From the NCBI RefSeq assembly GCF_034190915.1, contig NW_026947514.1:8158201-8222200 (forward strand): a stretch of 64,000 nt of DNA. Direction: 5' to 3'. The position numbers were made by a program, and so were the translations under genes. The DNA is from Cavia porcellus. Lineage: Eukaryota; Chordata; Mammalia; Rodentia; Caviidae. This document shows, one piece after another, positions 34,599 to 46,014 of this stretch. The notes below the pieces were generated by a model. The model did no database searches and had not been told where the DNA came from. It saw only the letters and a program-made list of their open reading frames with translations. The first letter of the stretch is position 1. Each line of letters starts with the position of its first letter.

Positions 34599-35931
34599 CA
34601 GCTACTGACAGAAAAAGAGCTCAACAGAAATGAGGCAGAGAAGATTGGATGATAGGAACAGCTATTTTGGAGAAAATGACATCTTAATAGGTAATACTGA
34701 TTTAGTATCATCTTGTTTTGAAGTCTCATCTAGCTTTTGTCCTTCTGTCTCTAATGGTCTAAATAGGCTGTATCTTATTGGATTTTATTATGTACGATAG
34801 TATAAGCAAAAACCTTTTAAAGACAAGGAGATTATACAAAAACCATTGTTCATTTTCTGTTAGTCAATTCTAAATACTCTGTAATGCTGTCATTCTCTTG
34901 AATGGTTTTACATTGTTTTGATATACTTAATGCTACAGTATACGAACTTGTACTCAAGGATTTCAAAGAAAGAAACAATATGGTAACTACTTTTAGGTTA
35001 GGATTATCTGGTGGTGAAACACTATTCTGCTTAAATGGTTATGTTTTGATCTGCGCTGTTTCATTGTTATGCCCTCTTTTATCTCAATCTCCACTCCATT
35101 ATTTACTTTTTTATCTTTATCCTTTTAATTAAAGGAAAAAAATAGCAGGATATATTATAGTAACCCACTTTGACTTTTCATTACCTTGATTTAAAGCCCT
35201 GTATTACTCTCACCATCTGATTTTTAACTGATGTTCCCCTATTCTGTTTTGCTGGATAGTATCAGGTTCGAAAGTTTAGGCATCAGCTGTGAAGATAATG
35301 AGATTCATTATAACGCCCATTCTTGTTGACTTTTATCTACTTTTGAAGACCTACAATGTCTCCAATGTTTTGGTTTTGTCGGTTTTGTTCTTTACTCTTT
35401 TGTTCAATTGTATTATAACTAACGATATAGGCATTTCTATTAGAGATAGCGGGAGGCATTATGGTGACCATTGTTGATCACCTTGTATTATGTTTTTATA
35501 TTATCTATTATGTCCACCCTTTTGACTTGACCGATTCGTTCTGTTATGTCACATTTGGTTTTACTCTCTTCCAAAAAAGTAATAAGAACCGTGGGAGCAA
35601 TGAAACCCAAAATGTGTAATAGTCATGGTACAAAAGAGAGGAAAAGAAAGTGCTCCAAACTATATAACTGCATGTATATTTAAGTGTATAAGATAGAAAA
35701 TGATATCACAGAGTTTTATTGGATCAATGAACAGAACTGTTTGCAGTATCATTGATGGAATGTCCACTTTACAAGCTTTAATTTTGTGACTTGAACAATT
35801 ATTTCTAAGATGACAATATGTAATCCATTAACTAGTGATTTCCTACTGTTCATTTTTTTCTGTAAATCTTTATAACTTGTACCCTTTCCCTGCTTTTTTT
35901 TTTCTTTTCTCCTTAAATAAAATTAAAAAAA
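34599..35931 (+). other. Half-L1 3'UTR and A-rich tail
   Basis: Starts directly after the ORF1 stop with no ORF2 remnant. It contains degenerate repeated blocks at about 34655 and 35275 (an AGCTATTTTGGAG-like start and a TTTTGAAG end about 70 bases later), and ends TTAAATAAAATTAAAAAA. The order matches 61700-62800 of the full-length L1. Confidence 0.82.
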
Positions 35932-35945
35932 AAAAGAACATGGTA
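35932..35945. repeat. Target-site duplication, right copy, of half-L1
   Basis: AAAAGAACATGGTA, identical to 32797-32810. The provirus RT sequence resumes at 35946. Confidence 0.93.
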
Positions 35946-37056
35946 TATTAAAATCTTGTGTTTCTCCCTGGAATACCCCCTTGCTGCCTGTTCAGAAGCC
36001 AGGAACCCAAGATTACCAGCCGATGCAAGATCTCAGGGAAGTAAACAAAAGAGTTGTAACTCTCCATCCTACTGTACCTAACCCCTACATTTTATTGAGC
36101 CTGTTGGCCCCTGAGCGATCTGGTACTCAGTACTGGATTTGAAAGATGCCTTCTTCACTCTCCCATTGCTCCAGTAAGTCAACCTATCTTTGCCTTTGAA
36201 TGGACTGACTCCACTACAGGAATATCAGAACAATTGACTTGGATGCACTTGCCACAAGGTTTTAAAAATGCGCCTACTCTTTTTGATGAGGCTTTAGCCA
36301 GAGATCTTTTGGGTTTCAGAGAGGACTACCCAGATGTGACACTTTTACAATATGTTGATGACATTCTAGTGGCAATAGATTCATATGAAAGTTGTGCAAG
36401 TGCCACTCAAGCCCTCATAAAGACCCTAGATGAGTTAGGCTATAAGATACTAGCTAAAAAGGCTCAGCTATGGCAAAAACAGGTAACCTACTTAGGTTAC
36501 CAAATCCATGAAGGGAAGCAGACTCTTTCCTCCCAGCGGATACAAGCTATCCAGCAGATCACTGTCCCTGAGACTAAGAAGCAGGTATGAGAATTTCTGG
36601 GAGCCATAGGATATTGTCAGCTTTGGATTATTAACTGCTGAAATAGCCCAGCCACTTTATGACTCATTTAGAGGGGCCACTCAAGACCCTCTATAGTGGA
36701 CAGACTCACAAGACCAGGCCTTTAAGCAACTGAAATCAGCCTTAGAAGCTCCAGCTCTGGCTCTGCCAAATTTGCAAAAACCTTTTTACCTCTATGTTGA
36801 TGAAAAGCAAGGGATAGCAAAAGGAGTACTGACCCAGAGTTTAGGGCCATGGCAAAGGCCTGTTGCTTATCTTTCCAAGAGACTTGATAATGTGGCAGCC
36901 AGATGGCCACCTTGCCTGCAAGTGATTGCCTCGGTGGCCCTCCTGGTGAAAGAGGCCCAAATGTTGACATTTGGACAAAAACATTTAATTATCTCCTCTA
37001 ATTCACTGGAAACTCTTATTAAGGCTCCGCCAGATCGATGGCTGTCTAACTCCTGA
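35946..37056 (+). pseudogene. Provirus reverse transcriptase, 3' part
   Basis: Continues the RT interrupted at 32796. A first catalytic-Asp region, LDLKDAFF (about 36133), is in a different frame from the following block, so a frameshift lies between. The LPQGFKNAPTLFDEAL motif and the YVDD catalytic motif at 36352-36363 are preserved, followed by the thumb and connection. The YVDD box places this among gammaretroviruses. A stop at 36587-36589 and others later break the frame. Confidence 0.88.
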
Positions 37057-37059
37057 ATT

Positions 37060-37640
37060 ATGCACTATCAGGCGCTGCTCCTGGATCCAACTACTATCAG
37101 CTTCAAGGAAACAGCAGCCTTAAATCCTGCTACCCTGCTGCTGGATGATGACCCCTCCTTGCCTCTCCACAATTGTATTGAGGTCATTGATTATCTCACA
37201 GGACTTTGACCAGATTTGATGGACAAGATGCTACCCAGAGTTTCATCACATTTCTCTGATGGAAGCAGTTGCATTTATCAAGGTAAGCGGGTCTTGGGAG
37301 CTGCCATCACTATGGACTCAGATTCTGTGGGAACAAAACTTGGAGCTGGGGACATCAGCTCAACGAGCTGAACTCATAGCTCTTACTGAGGCCCTCAAGT
37401 TGTCAGAAGGAAAAGATATAAACATTTGTACTGACAGCAGATATGCATTTACTACTGCCCGTGTTCATGGGGCCATTTATCAGGAACGAGATTTATTGAC
37501 TTCAGGGGGCCAAAAGATCAAAAATGCTCCCCAAATTTTGGATTTGTTGGCCTCCATTTGGATGCCAAGGAAGGTGGCTATTGTTCACTGCAAAGCCATC
37601 AAGTGGGAGATGATCCAGTTACACGAGGGAACAATATAGC
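37060..37640 (+). pseudogene. Provirus RNase H remnant
   Basis: Contains a SDGSSC-like first catalytic region (about 37255), TSAQRAELIALTEAL (about 37350-37400) and CTDSRYAF (about 37428). These correspond to the catalytic Asp, Glu and Asp. Frames shift between the first and second patches. Confidence 0.82.
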
Positions 37641-37649
37641 AGACACCAC

Positions 37650-38920
37650 TGCCCCAAAAGTAGCCTCAAAATCAGTGGGGATTAAGACAGCCCTGGCATT
37701 GCTGCTGATTCTACCTACCCTGTCAGAGCCCTTTTACACTCAAAAGGGCTTGCATTTGACAGCTCAACTCCGAGCAAAGCCTGATATCCCCGGGGGCTGG
37801 TACCAATTGCCTGATAAGCGAGTCCTCCTCCCTGAGGCCTTGGGATGAGAACTCATCCAAAAAGCTCATCAGTCCACTCACATGGGAGGATCAAAACTCG
37901 ATGCCCTTTTTCGAGATTGTTTCTTTAGCCCTCAGTTATTGAAGCTTACTCAGTCTGTGAGCCTTAGGTGCCCTAAGGGCCAGTTGGTGAACCCAAAGCA
38001 ACCGCAACAAATGAAAACCACTCGTTATCATGGGACTGTGCCTGGGGAACATTGAGAAGTAGACTTACAGAAATGGGGAAGCCTGGACTTCAAGGGTATA
38101 AGTATTTGCTAGTAATGATTGATACTTTCACTGGATGAGTAGAAGCCTTTCCCACTAAATCTGAGTCAGCTCAGATAGTAGTCAAAAAGCTTTTATATGA
38201 GGTTGTTTCATGATTCGGCCTTCCTTTATCCATGAGGTCCAACAATGGCCCAGCTTTTATAGCCCAGATAACTCAAAAACTAACTCAAGCTTTGCAGATC
38301 AATTGGAAACTCCATTGTGCTAACCAGCCTCAAAGTTTCAGGACAAGTAGAAAGGATGAACCGGACCTTGAAAATGGTAATACTAAACTAACATGGCATT
38401 GGAAACTGACAAGAACTGGGTGAGTCTCCTTCCTTTTGCCCTCTTGTGTGTGCAATGTACCCCCTATGTTGAAGGTGTTTCCCCTTTTGAAGCTCTGTAA
38501 GGGAGACCTCTTCCTCTTATTCCTAAGATTTCTGAGGAAAAATTAGCTGATCTGGCTCATCAAGATCTCATTAAGTCCCTCCAGGCCCTCCGGCCAGTAC
38601 TAACTTCCACCCATCAACTATTCTGACAACAACATCCTCCACCTGCAGTACACTCTGAAGATGAACACCCTGCAGTGGAACCTGGGACACTAGTCCTCAT
38701 CAAGAGACATCACCATGAATCTTGTGAACCACGGTGGGAAAGCCCCTACAACATGGTCCTCAGTACTCCAACTGCCATCAAAGTCCCTGGAAAGCCTGCC
38801 TGGATTCATCATTCCCACTTCAAGCCAGTTCCAGCCTCCGACAGCAATCAACTTACAGATAAGTGGACTGTTGTTCCCTCCAAGGATTCTTTAAAGCTTA
38901 AAATTGCCAAATGTATCTGA
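37650..38920 (+). pseudogene. Provirus integrase remnant
   Basis: A HHCC-type zinc patch (HQSTHMGGSKLD near 37865), a catalytic-core patch (near 38050-38350, with several frame changes and stops) and a C-terminal patch (38675-38870, with HHESCEPRWESPYNMVLSTP and HHSHFKPV) are in proper order. Integrase would have inserted the provirus DNA; this copy is broken. Confidence 0.78.
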
Positions 38921-38924
38921 TAAT

Positions 38925-39540
38925 CTTGTTCTTATGCGTTCTTCCTTATGGAAATCCCAAGGAGATACCTCATAACCCACTGTTTGGAACTTGGAAAATT
39001 ACTATTTCACTGGTGAATTATTGATAGCCAATGCTACTGTATATAGGATAATTAAAATAGATTTATGTGCCCTATTAAATAACATTCCAGCAAAAATTAA
39101 AGAGAAGAGAATGTTGTTTGGTCCACATGCCATGCTACATGATTGGTTGCTAACAGAGCCTTTCAGGGAACTATGTAGTCAAAAGAAATTACTATCCACT
39201 GGCTGGTATCTTTGCCCCCAAAAGCAACAGCCAGCCTCTGATCACACTAGTAGGTGTTCATAATCCGTAGAGACAGAATATTTTTGTAGACATTGGGGTT
39301 GTGAATCTATATCTCCTTGGCAGGGGAACAAAGGGGATCATCACCTTTTCCTTGCTTGGGAGACCCCATCTTCCTGCACCCTCAACCAGTGTAATCTTAT
39401 GACTTTCAGACCCAAAATCCCAACTGATCTCTTAAGATCTGGGCCTGTTCCCAACTGCTTATGCACTGGTGACTCATCGTGAGTTTGACCAATCTCATCA
39501 GAAGACAGGCTCAGGTTTCTCACCACAGTGTCTCAGAAGA
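38925..39540 (+). pseudogene. Provirus env surface-subunit remnant, truncated
   Basis: An env-like frame follows integrase and contains a WYLCP motif (about 39207) and a CRHWGCESISPW motif (about 39285), both typical of gammaretroviral surface proteins. A TAG lies between the two. The transmembrane half and a 3' LTR are not recognisable downstream. Confidence 0.6.
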
Positions 39541-40054
39541 CTGAAGTTGTGAAGCGAGGTGCCCACAGTCACTAACTACAGCAACAAGCATTTGTACATT
39601 TCACTTGTCACCTATTTCTTTGTGAATACAGTTCATGACTTAGCACCATGCACTCACACCTGGTATTCCTGATGGTTTATACTTACAAAAGTGTAGGTGT
39701 TATCACTGCCTATTTTAACTGTGGAAAGGGTCCTGTGATTTGCTCTCTCATGTTTTGATATGCTTCTCAAATAAATCCCCTTAAAATAAATGTTATTAAA
39801 GAGTATTTTAACCCAGAGTTACATCTCTGGGACTTTTCATCTTTGAGATTTTAGGTTTTAGGGAAACCTAACTTTGAGAGGTTTGATCTTTTAGCATCTC
39901 AAACCTCAAGATTTTGAAAGTTGCATTGTAACATTCAGAATCCTGTCTTTTGGGATTAAAGTCCAAACCCATGACCATGTATCTGGGTTGTAGCATTGTC
40001 TGAAGGCAAGGGGAAAGGCAGTGACCTCCCACCACTGTTGCAGAAAGTTTTTAG
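39541..40054. other. Unassigned sequence with paired palindromes
   Basis: Two adjacent hairpins lie at 39851-39871 (8-bp stem) and 39878-39907 (9-bp stem), inside a roughly 90-bp palindrome-like zone. The rest has no assignable feature. Confidence 0.5.
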
Positions 40055-40220
40055 GGTGTAATCGCAGTACTCTGGGAGGCTGAGGCAGGAACATTGCAAA
40101 TTCAAGCCCAGTCCGGCATTTTACAATTTAGCAAGACTTGTTTTAAAATAAAATATAGAAAAGGCTGGAAGTGTAGGTCAATGCAAAGGCAAAGGTTCTA
40201 TTCCTAGTAAAAAAAAGAAA
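40055..40220 (+). mobile_element. B1-dID SINE, 5'-truncated
   Basis: 'gggtgtaatcgcagtactct', 'ggaggctgaggcaggaacat', then the fused ID half 'ggctggaagtgtaggtcaat' and an A/G-rich tail. Confidence 0.78.
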
Positions 40221-41600
40221 GAAAAAGAAAAGATAAAAAGACTGCCGCAGAATCACAATGCTTGATGCACGCACTGACTTTTCAGTGTGTTCCACCACTT
40301 GCAGCACTTGGCAGGGCGGGGCCCTCCAACTGCCTGGCACTCACACCCCAGAGCATTTCCTGACCTTCCCACCCTCAAAGCTCACAGGTCTGAGATGTGT
40401 GCGGCACACGACTACAGGTAACCCACTGTGTCATCAGCACACACATCAGCTCCCCTGAGCTCACACCCACACTAATGTTTCAGACTTCAAGTCCTTGAGC
40501 TGCTGCCCTTGGCCACTTCCTTCCTGAGCATTCAGCCCTCTGAGCAGCTGTTGGACACGCCCTGTAGCCAGGTGAGCTGAACACACAGCGCCAGGGAAGT
40601 GTGGACTTCACACACCGAATACAGCTGTCCATGGGATGTCCACGAGTGTTGCCCATCCTGGCGACCCTGTCTGTGGGGCTTAGGGATGAAAGAAGGTGCA
40701 GCTGTCTTTGTGACTGGTGAAGGTGGTCGCTATGACAGGTGCAGTAAGGAGGTTCAGGTGACTCAGAGGAGGGCCAGTTCCTCAAAGAAAGACTCTGGAA
40801 GGTTCCTGCTGCATGATTTATGGCTCACTGAAGCCTGATTGAAGCCTGAGGTAAAACCCTCTCTGGTCTGCTGATCCCCTTAGAGGAGCTGTCTCAGATG
40901 GATTTAACAAGGAAGGTGGAACTGGGGCCAGGGAGGGCCAGTCAGTGGCGTCCTGAGTGAGAAGCTATGGCCTGTCTCTCCTGGTTCAAGTTAGAGGACC
41001 CAGGCTCAGCAGAGACAGCACCACTCTGCAAGTCTCAGGGGAACAGGGGAGAGGGTCAGACCACAGGGACTGGAGGCAGCTAAATTGCTCTTGGTGACCT
41101 CTGTCTTGCTGTAGGGACAGAGCGTCCTGTGGGAAGGAGCAGATAGGGTAGAAGCCTCATTGAGCTTCATTAAGATCAATGAGAAAACTTACTAAAAGCA
41201 TTTTCTGTTACTGAAAGCTTACTAAAAGCATATACCCCACAGATAGACTCTGCAGTTAACATAACATGGGGTTCAGCACTCCTGTCCCTTAATTTTCAAC
41301 TGTAAATTTATACTTAGCATAACAGTGGCTGTGTGTCTTAAAATCTTTCCCTGAGGGATACAGGAAGCAATCTATGTGTTACCTACTTGGTGTATAAACA
41401 GCAAGATGTGTACACACGTATAAAGGTGGCAACATAGGATTTTCACCCACGTTCTGTGCCGTCTAACAAGTTTTATATACGTTTACCTGAGCATCACAGA
41501 GGATCCAATAGACCCACACCATGCCAAAACTGTTTTTAAAGTTTTCTTTTTATTTTTCTGGTGGAAGTAACCCAGTTCAGTAGAATGACATATAAAAAGC
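40221..41600. other. Unassigned intergenic sequence
   Basis: No gene or repeat family recognised. Open frames such as the minus-strand one at 40480-40785 have no domain support. Confidence 0.3.
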
Positions 41601-42760
41601 CTAGATTTGTAAGTTTTGGAGGAGGTCAAAAGTGAATCATCGGACTACTCATGCATGGATGATGAAGATGGTCCATTATGGTAAGATACATGCTATCAAA
41701 ATAGAAGAGCAGTGTGAGTGGATGGTGGTGATGATGATGACTTTGATGCTGGCCATGTGAGCTGAAGTTCCTGTGACAGGAAAATGAAGCAAGAAACAAC
41801 TGATAACACCTGGGAATGCAGATACTTTGATTCAGATGATGAAGAAAACAGCAATGTGAGTACATATTTGACAAGTCAAAATGTTGCAAAATGGCCATGC
41901 AACAATAGGCAATGATCCAAGGCTAGAGCTAGGTCCAAAATTATGAGGGTATTGGCAGGGGTAAAAGGTATTAGACAGAATGCCAGTGCTTCCATTCAGT
42001 GTTGGGAATTGTAACAGATGAAATGCTACAAGATGATGTCAAATATACAAAGGCTGAAATGCAAGTAAAATGTTCTACATGTACCAATAGCCATATTAAG
42101 AATATATTTATTATATATGACACCTCACCGGCTGAATGAAAGTATTCATAGATCTGATGTGCTTAGCAAGGATTTCTCATGGTGACTGCAGGAATGTAAA
42201 AGACTTATAGAAAATGAGGGGTCAAAATATGTCATAAAAAGTTATGCCAAAAAAAAGTTATGCCCTTATGAATACAAAGTGTTTTCAGTTTAGATCTTTA
42301 TCCTGGAATTCAGTCATAGGGTCCTTATTCATGTAGTAATAAACCAAATGATGTTGTGAACAAACATACCACACCCATCTTCCAAACCAATCGGAATGTG
42401 ACATTTGACAATCAGTTTACCAGTTTCCAATTGATGTTACATTTGCTAATAGAGCAAGTTGACCAGCACAGGAACTTAACACAGAAACAAACCAAATGAA
42501 ATGATGCAATTTAAAAACAGAGAATTATATAGTACAACCTTTGCATTTCAGAAAGTTAGAACATTGCCTTCATATATGGCAAAGAAAACCAAACTGGTAC
42601 TGCTGATGTCAAGAATTCACTGTGATGGAAATATTGATAGAGAAACTTCAACAGAACAGAAACCTGAGATGGAAATTTTCTACAATAAAACCAAAGGTGA
42701 TGTACATGTTGCTGATAAGTTATGCAGCAATTCTGAGGTCACTTGAAACACAAAGCTTTG
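41600..42760 (+). pseudogene. PiggyBac-family transposase remnant
   Basis: A piggyBac DDD transposase, recognised from two patches in order. The first is NVTFDNQFTSFQLMLHLL (about 42395-42450), matching the DNxFTS catalytic block. The second, within 42501-42746, reads KPEMEIFYNKTKGDVHVADKLC, matching the block where the third catalytic Asp sits. An acidic Asp-rich N-terminal region near 41640-41850 is also typical. Several stops and frameshifts separate the patches, so it is not functional. TTAA target sites and terminal repeats were not found. It could be an old transposon or a processed copy of a domesticated PGBD gene. Confidence 0.75.
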
Positions 42761-42853
42761 GCCAATGGTTGTGCTTTACTTGACCCTAAACAAACTTTAT
42801 TTTTGTGATTTTTTTCTATTAAAGTACTAATTGTTTAATATATTAAAACTCAG

Positions 42854-42999
42854 AGCTGGGTGTGGTGGCTCACACCTGTAATCCCAGCACTGGGGAGACT
42901 GAGGCAGGAGGATCTCTGTGAGTTTGAGGCCATCCTGAGCCACATAGTGAGTTCAAGACCTGCCTGGACTACACAGTGAGCCTTTGTCTCAAAAAAAGT
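42854..42999 (+). mobile_element. B1 SINE, full length
   Basis: Starts GCTGGGTGTGGTGGCTCACA. It has the duplicated internal segment (around 'gtgagtttgaggccatcctg' and 'gagttcaagacctgcctgga') and an A tail. Confidence 0.9.
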
Positions 43000-43496
43000 A
43001 AAGCCAAACACCTCATAAAATTAAAATTAACAATTCATCAATAGAAATGTCCCAAAGAATAAATGTGGGTTTGAGAGACCCATGTTTCTGAGCCTTTATG
43101 ACAAAATTAGTGTTATCTTCCTTAGGGGAGACAAGGGGAAGAAATCTATTAGACTTGGCCGTGGTACCAGGAAAGCAAGCTCCTTTCATCCCACCAGACA
43201 AAATACAAGGTTGATAAGAGACAGGAATCAAAAGGCTCTTATTTAATATGTAGTACATGCATGTGTGCACACACACCTATGCATATACACATGTATGTGT
43301 GTCTCACTTTAACATTAGTATCATTGTGCACTGTAATCCAGGCAGGAGACTGGGGTTCACTGGAGGCATCCTTGATAACTTACATCAACTGTGAAAAAGG
43401 TCTCTAGTATTCTTAACCTCCGTTGGTCCTTAGAATTTATTCTTCAATTTTGCGGAACAAAACCTTGATGTAGGGGAAAAAAACTTGACGTAGGGG
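43000..43496. other. Unassigned sequence with a short CA-rich patch
   Basis: A low-complexity CACACACA/ATGTATGTG patch lies at about 43255-43300. No gene. Confidence 0.35.
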
Positions 43497-44460
43497 ACCC
43501 ATGCCATGCTGGGGCCTGGAACACTGGGAAACCAAGCAATCCTCTACCCCCATGAGGGGCTGTGAGCCTGCCTGCTTGGGCTGAGAATCAAACATCACAC
43601 ACCCCCACTTAGCAAGTGGGAGCCAGTGATCTGGACATTCCTTGAGAGGCTGACCATAGGCAATGTAGCAAACAGGGGGGATTTCCTTCTACCATCTCTT
43701 TGAAGGCAAATTTTTTTATCCCTGCTTTGCTTTGTTCTAATTAATGGTGTTATTTTAGCCTATTTTGTTTTGTTGAACTTCAATATACATGAAAGTATGG
43801 ACAGCTATTTTGAAGAGAATGAGAGACTCTATGACAGCCATTAGTGACTTCCCTATTGTCTGGTTTTGAAGACCTAAATTGCCTTCCTCATTCTGTTTGG
43901 ATCAGTTTTTTTAAATTTTTTTTAAATTTTTTTTGTCTTTTTGAGACAGGATCTCACTATGCAGTTCAGGCTGGCCTTGAGCTCACTTTGTAGCCCAGAC
44001 TGGTCTCAAACTCACAACAATCCTCCTGCCTCAGCCTTCCGAGTGCTGGGATTACAGGCGTGAGCCACCACACCCAGCTCGGATCAGTTTTATACTATGC
44101 TGTTTTGTGTGAATTCTCAGTATACGAAGGCACGGACAGCTATTTGGAGAAAACAAGAGACAATATGATAGATGGTGAAGAGCTCAGGTCATCTAGCTTT
44201 GAAATTTATATCTCTTACATTACTTTTTTATGTCCTATTTTGTGCTGTTTTGTTGTGTTTAATTTTAAAATAAAGGGAAACTTTATGTATCAGACATCTA
44301 GCAGGTCAAGTTATAGTATTTTCCTTTCATCATTTGGAGGTCATATATCATTCCAAGATCAGTACCACTTCACTGTAGCTGGCTATCCTCTTTCTTTTGA
44401 TCATTTTCCCCCAAAGTTAACCAGCTTTTATTATACTAAACTTTGCCCTTTTTTTAGATC
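43497..44460 (+). mobile_element. L1-family 3'UTR-like fragment, split by a B1
   Basis: A paralogue of 27960-28440 in its first half. It carries two copies of the L1 3'UTR module (starts ACAGCTATTTTGAAGAGAAT at 43801 and ACAGCTATTTGGAGAAAAC at 44134). A B1 inserted at 43910-44080. The parent L1 or half-L1 ORF is not present. Confidence 0.55.
43910..44080 (-). mobile_element. B1 SINE, antisense, with target duplication
   Basis: The reverse complement of a B1 with a T-rich left end. GGATCAGTTTT is duplicated at 43899-43909 and 44081-44091. Confidence 0.9.
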
Positions 44461-44524
44461 TTTGCTGCTGCTGGGTTTAGGGACGTAAGGAGCAGCGTTT
44501 CTCAGCAGAGCGGTGGTGTGGTGT

Positions 44525-44880
44525 GATGTGGCATGGTGTCTTAACCACTTTTCCTCTTGTTGTTGAGACAAAATGCCTGACCCCCACAGTGAAACAAGCA
44601 AAGGTTTATTTCTTACAGTTCTGGGGGTTTCAATCTGTATTCAGTTGGGTGCAAGGCAGGGTGTACAGCAGGGCATCCATTTACGGCCACCACAAACAGC
44701 AAGCATGAACTGAGCCAAAAGGGAAAGACACACCTTCCTCCCACCCTTATGCTGCACCTCGGCCAACCTCAGCGCTAGACAACAGACCAATCACAAATGC
44801 TAGATTCAGCTGTGTCCGTGATTGCATGAGGCTTGGGGGAGCCATTCAAACACAAACCATAACACCTGGCAAGCTGTCCA
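44525..44880 (+). repeat. Dispersed rodent repeat, family unassigned
   Basis: A 'gtttatttcttacagttctg'-type start and an end at 'cacaaaccataacacc' are typical of a common rodent/mammalian interspersed repeat. I cannot assign its family. Confidence 0.45.
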
Positions 44881-44889
44881 CCCCTAGAT

Positions 44890-44955
44890 GTGACGTTGCC
44901 ATCCTCCTGCCTCAGCCTCCTGGAATACTGGGATAAATGCACCATGATGCTCGAC
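44890..44955 (-). mobile_element. B1 SINE fragment, antisense
   Basis: 'tcctcctgcctcagcctcct' followed by 'ggaatactgggataaatgca' is the reverse-complement left end of B1. Short and degraded. Confidence 0.65.
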
Positions 44956-46014
44956 TCCAAAGGGTTCATACTCTTAAGACAGTCTAGGGTAGGGCAGAAA
45001 AGAGAGTGGTGGGGCGGGCTGAAAGTGTGGGACAGCTCACAGTCATTGCCACAGGGATGGTGATGCAGCTGAGACAGGCTGCAAGCCGCACAGTAGTGGA
45101 GGTTCCAGTTCTGGGGACATGGAGAAGGGCGATTCTGCTACATCAAAGGAGGAGGCTGGAGGGAAGAGGATGGTCCCAGACTGAGTGAGGCACCATGTAC
45201 CCAGCAATGCAGGGATGAGCCGTGAGTGCAAGAAGGAGTACCAGGATTCCTGTTCAGCAAAGGCTCAGGGGTCTATAAGATCAAAGAGGAAACTGCAAAA
45301 TCCTAGGTAAAAACTCTGGTTTCACAGGCCCCAAAGACACAGAAGGAGCCGCACACCCCAAAGAGAAAGCAGGAGGTGGAGGGGGCCACAGCAAACACAG
45401 GCAGCCCTCCTTCCTGAACTCAGGAGGCTGGTAATACCCCAGGGACACAGGAACCCCTGCCACCAGGCTGCACCCCACTCTTTCCTGAGCCCTGAAGGTC
45501 CTCCCATGGGCTGGTAGATGCAGCCTCTGGGCTGGAGTCTAGCGGCTGCTACCTCCCTGCTGGGCCACCCAGGTAGCTGGCTTCTTGGCTCTGAGGTCAC
45601 TGTGTCCCCATAACCTGGCTGGGCACAGGCCAACTGGAAATAGGACTGGATTTACTGGCAGGGTCAGAGTGTGGACCCAAGGCCTCTGCCTGGCTCAGAA
45701 TCTCAGCTCTGCCTGGTTCTGACTGCAGGGTGGCCTCGGGACCTTGTTTACCTCTCTGTGCCTCAGTTTCTTCATACATGCAAGAGATTAATGGAACCTC
45801 CCAGTGGACATTTGTGATGATGCGATGAGTTCTTCAGCATAAAGAACAGACTGTTGTTCTGACGTCACCATGTCACCAGGCCTCCATGGAGCACAGAAAG
45901 AACGGGAATTGGCTGAAGTCCAAGGCTGGAAGACTCTCATTGAGGGAGGCATCAGACTCACTTGCTTTTTACACAGTTCTCCAGTTTCTCTCCCTCTAAC
46001 CTAAGAGGACAGGA
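44956..46014. other. Unassigned sequence with a MIR piece
   Basis: A MIR-like core in the forward direction lies at about 45715-45800 (TTTACCTCTCTGTGCCTCAG). No gene. Confidence 0.45.

Larger units (their letters stand above)
32811..35931 (+). mobile_element. Half-L1 (HAL1-type) retrotransposon, complete, ORF1 only
   Basis: A 3.1 kb element bounded by a 14-bp target duplication. It has a 5'UTR of 735 bp opening with GAGAACATGGCGGACAG (a YY1-like ATGGCGG as at L1 starts), one intact ORF1 (33546-34598), then directly an L1-type 3'UTR of about 1.3 kb and an A-rich tail. ORF2 is absent with no trace. The 3'UTR matches that of the full-length L1 at 61611-62806 in the same order, for example 'actatggtaactacta' against 'atatggtaactacttt' (61788 and 34978). 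HAL1 elements are known as non-autonomous L1 derivatives in several mammals. This looks like a lineage-specific family mobilised with L1 machinery in trans. Confidence 0.9.
29836..39540 (+). mobile_element. Decayed gammaretrovirus-like endogenous provirus, interrupted
   Basis: An old class I endogenous retrovirus. In order it shows a 5' LTR, a tRNA-Pro-like primer site, gag capsid and nucleocapsid remnants, protease, reverse transcriptase, RNase H, integrase and an env surface remnant. All genes have stops and frameshifts. A 3.1 kb half-L1 inserted in the reverse transcriptase (32811-35931). No 3' LTR was recognised after 39540, so the 3' end is probably deleted. It is incapable of producing virus. 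Confidence 0.88.

Noticed and set aside
39541..40054. 3' LTR of the gammaretrovirus-like provirus
   Set aside because: No similarity to 29836-30382 is seen by eye, including the AATAAA context and the LTR end.
42501..42746. Domesticated, functional piggyBac gene
   Set aside because: Stops and frameshifts separate the catalytic patches, so only a remnant is supported.
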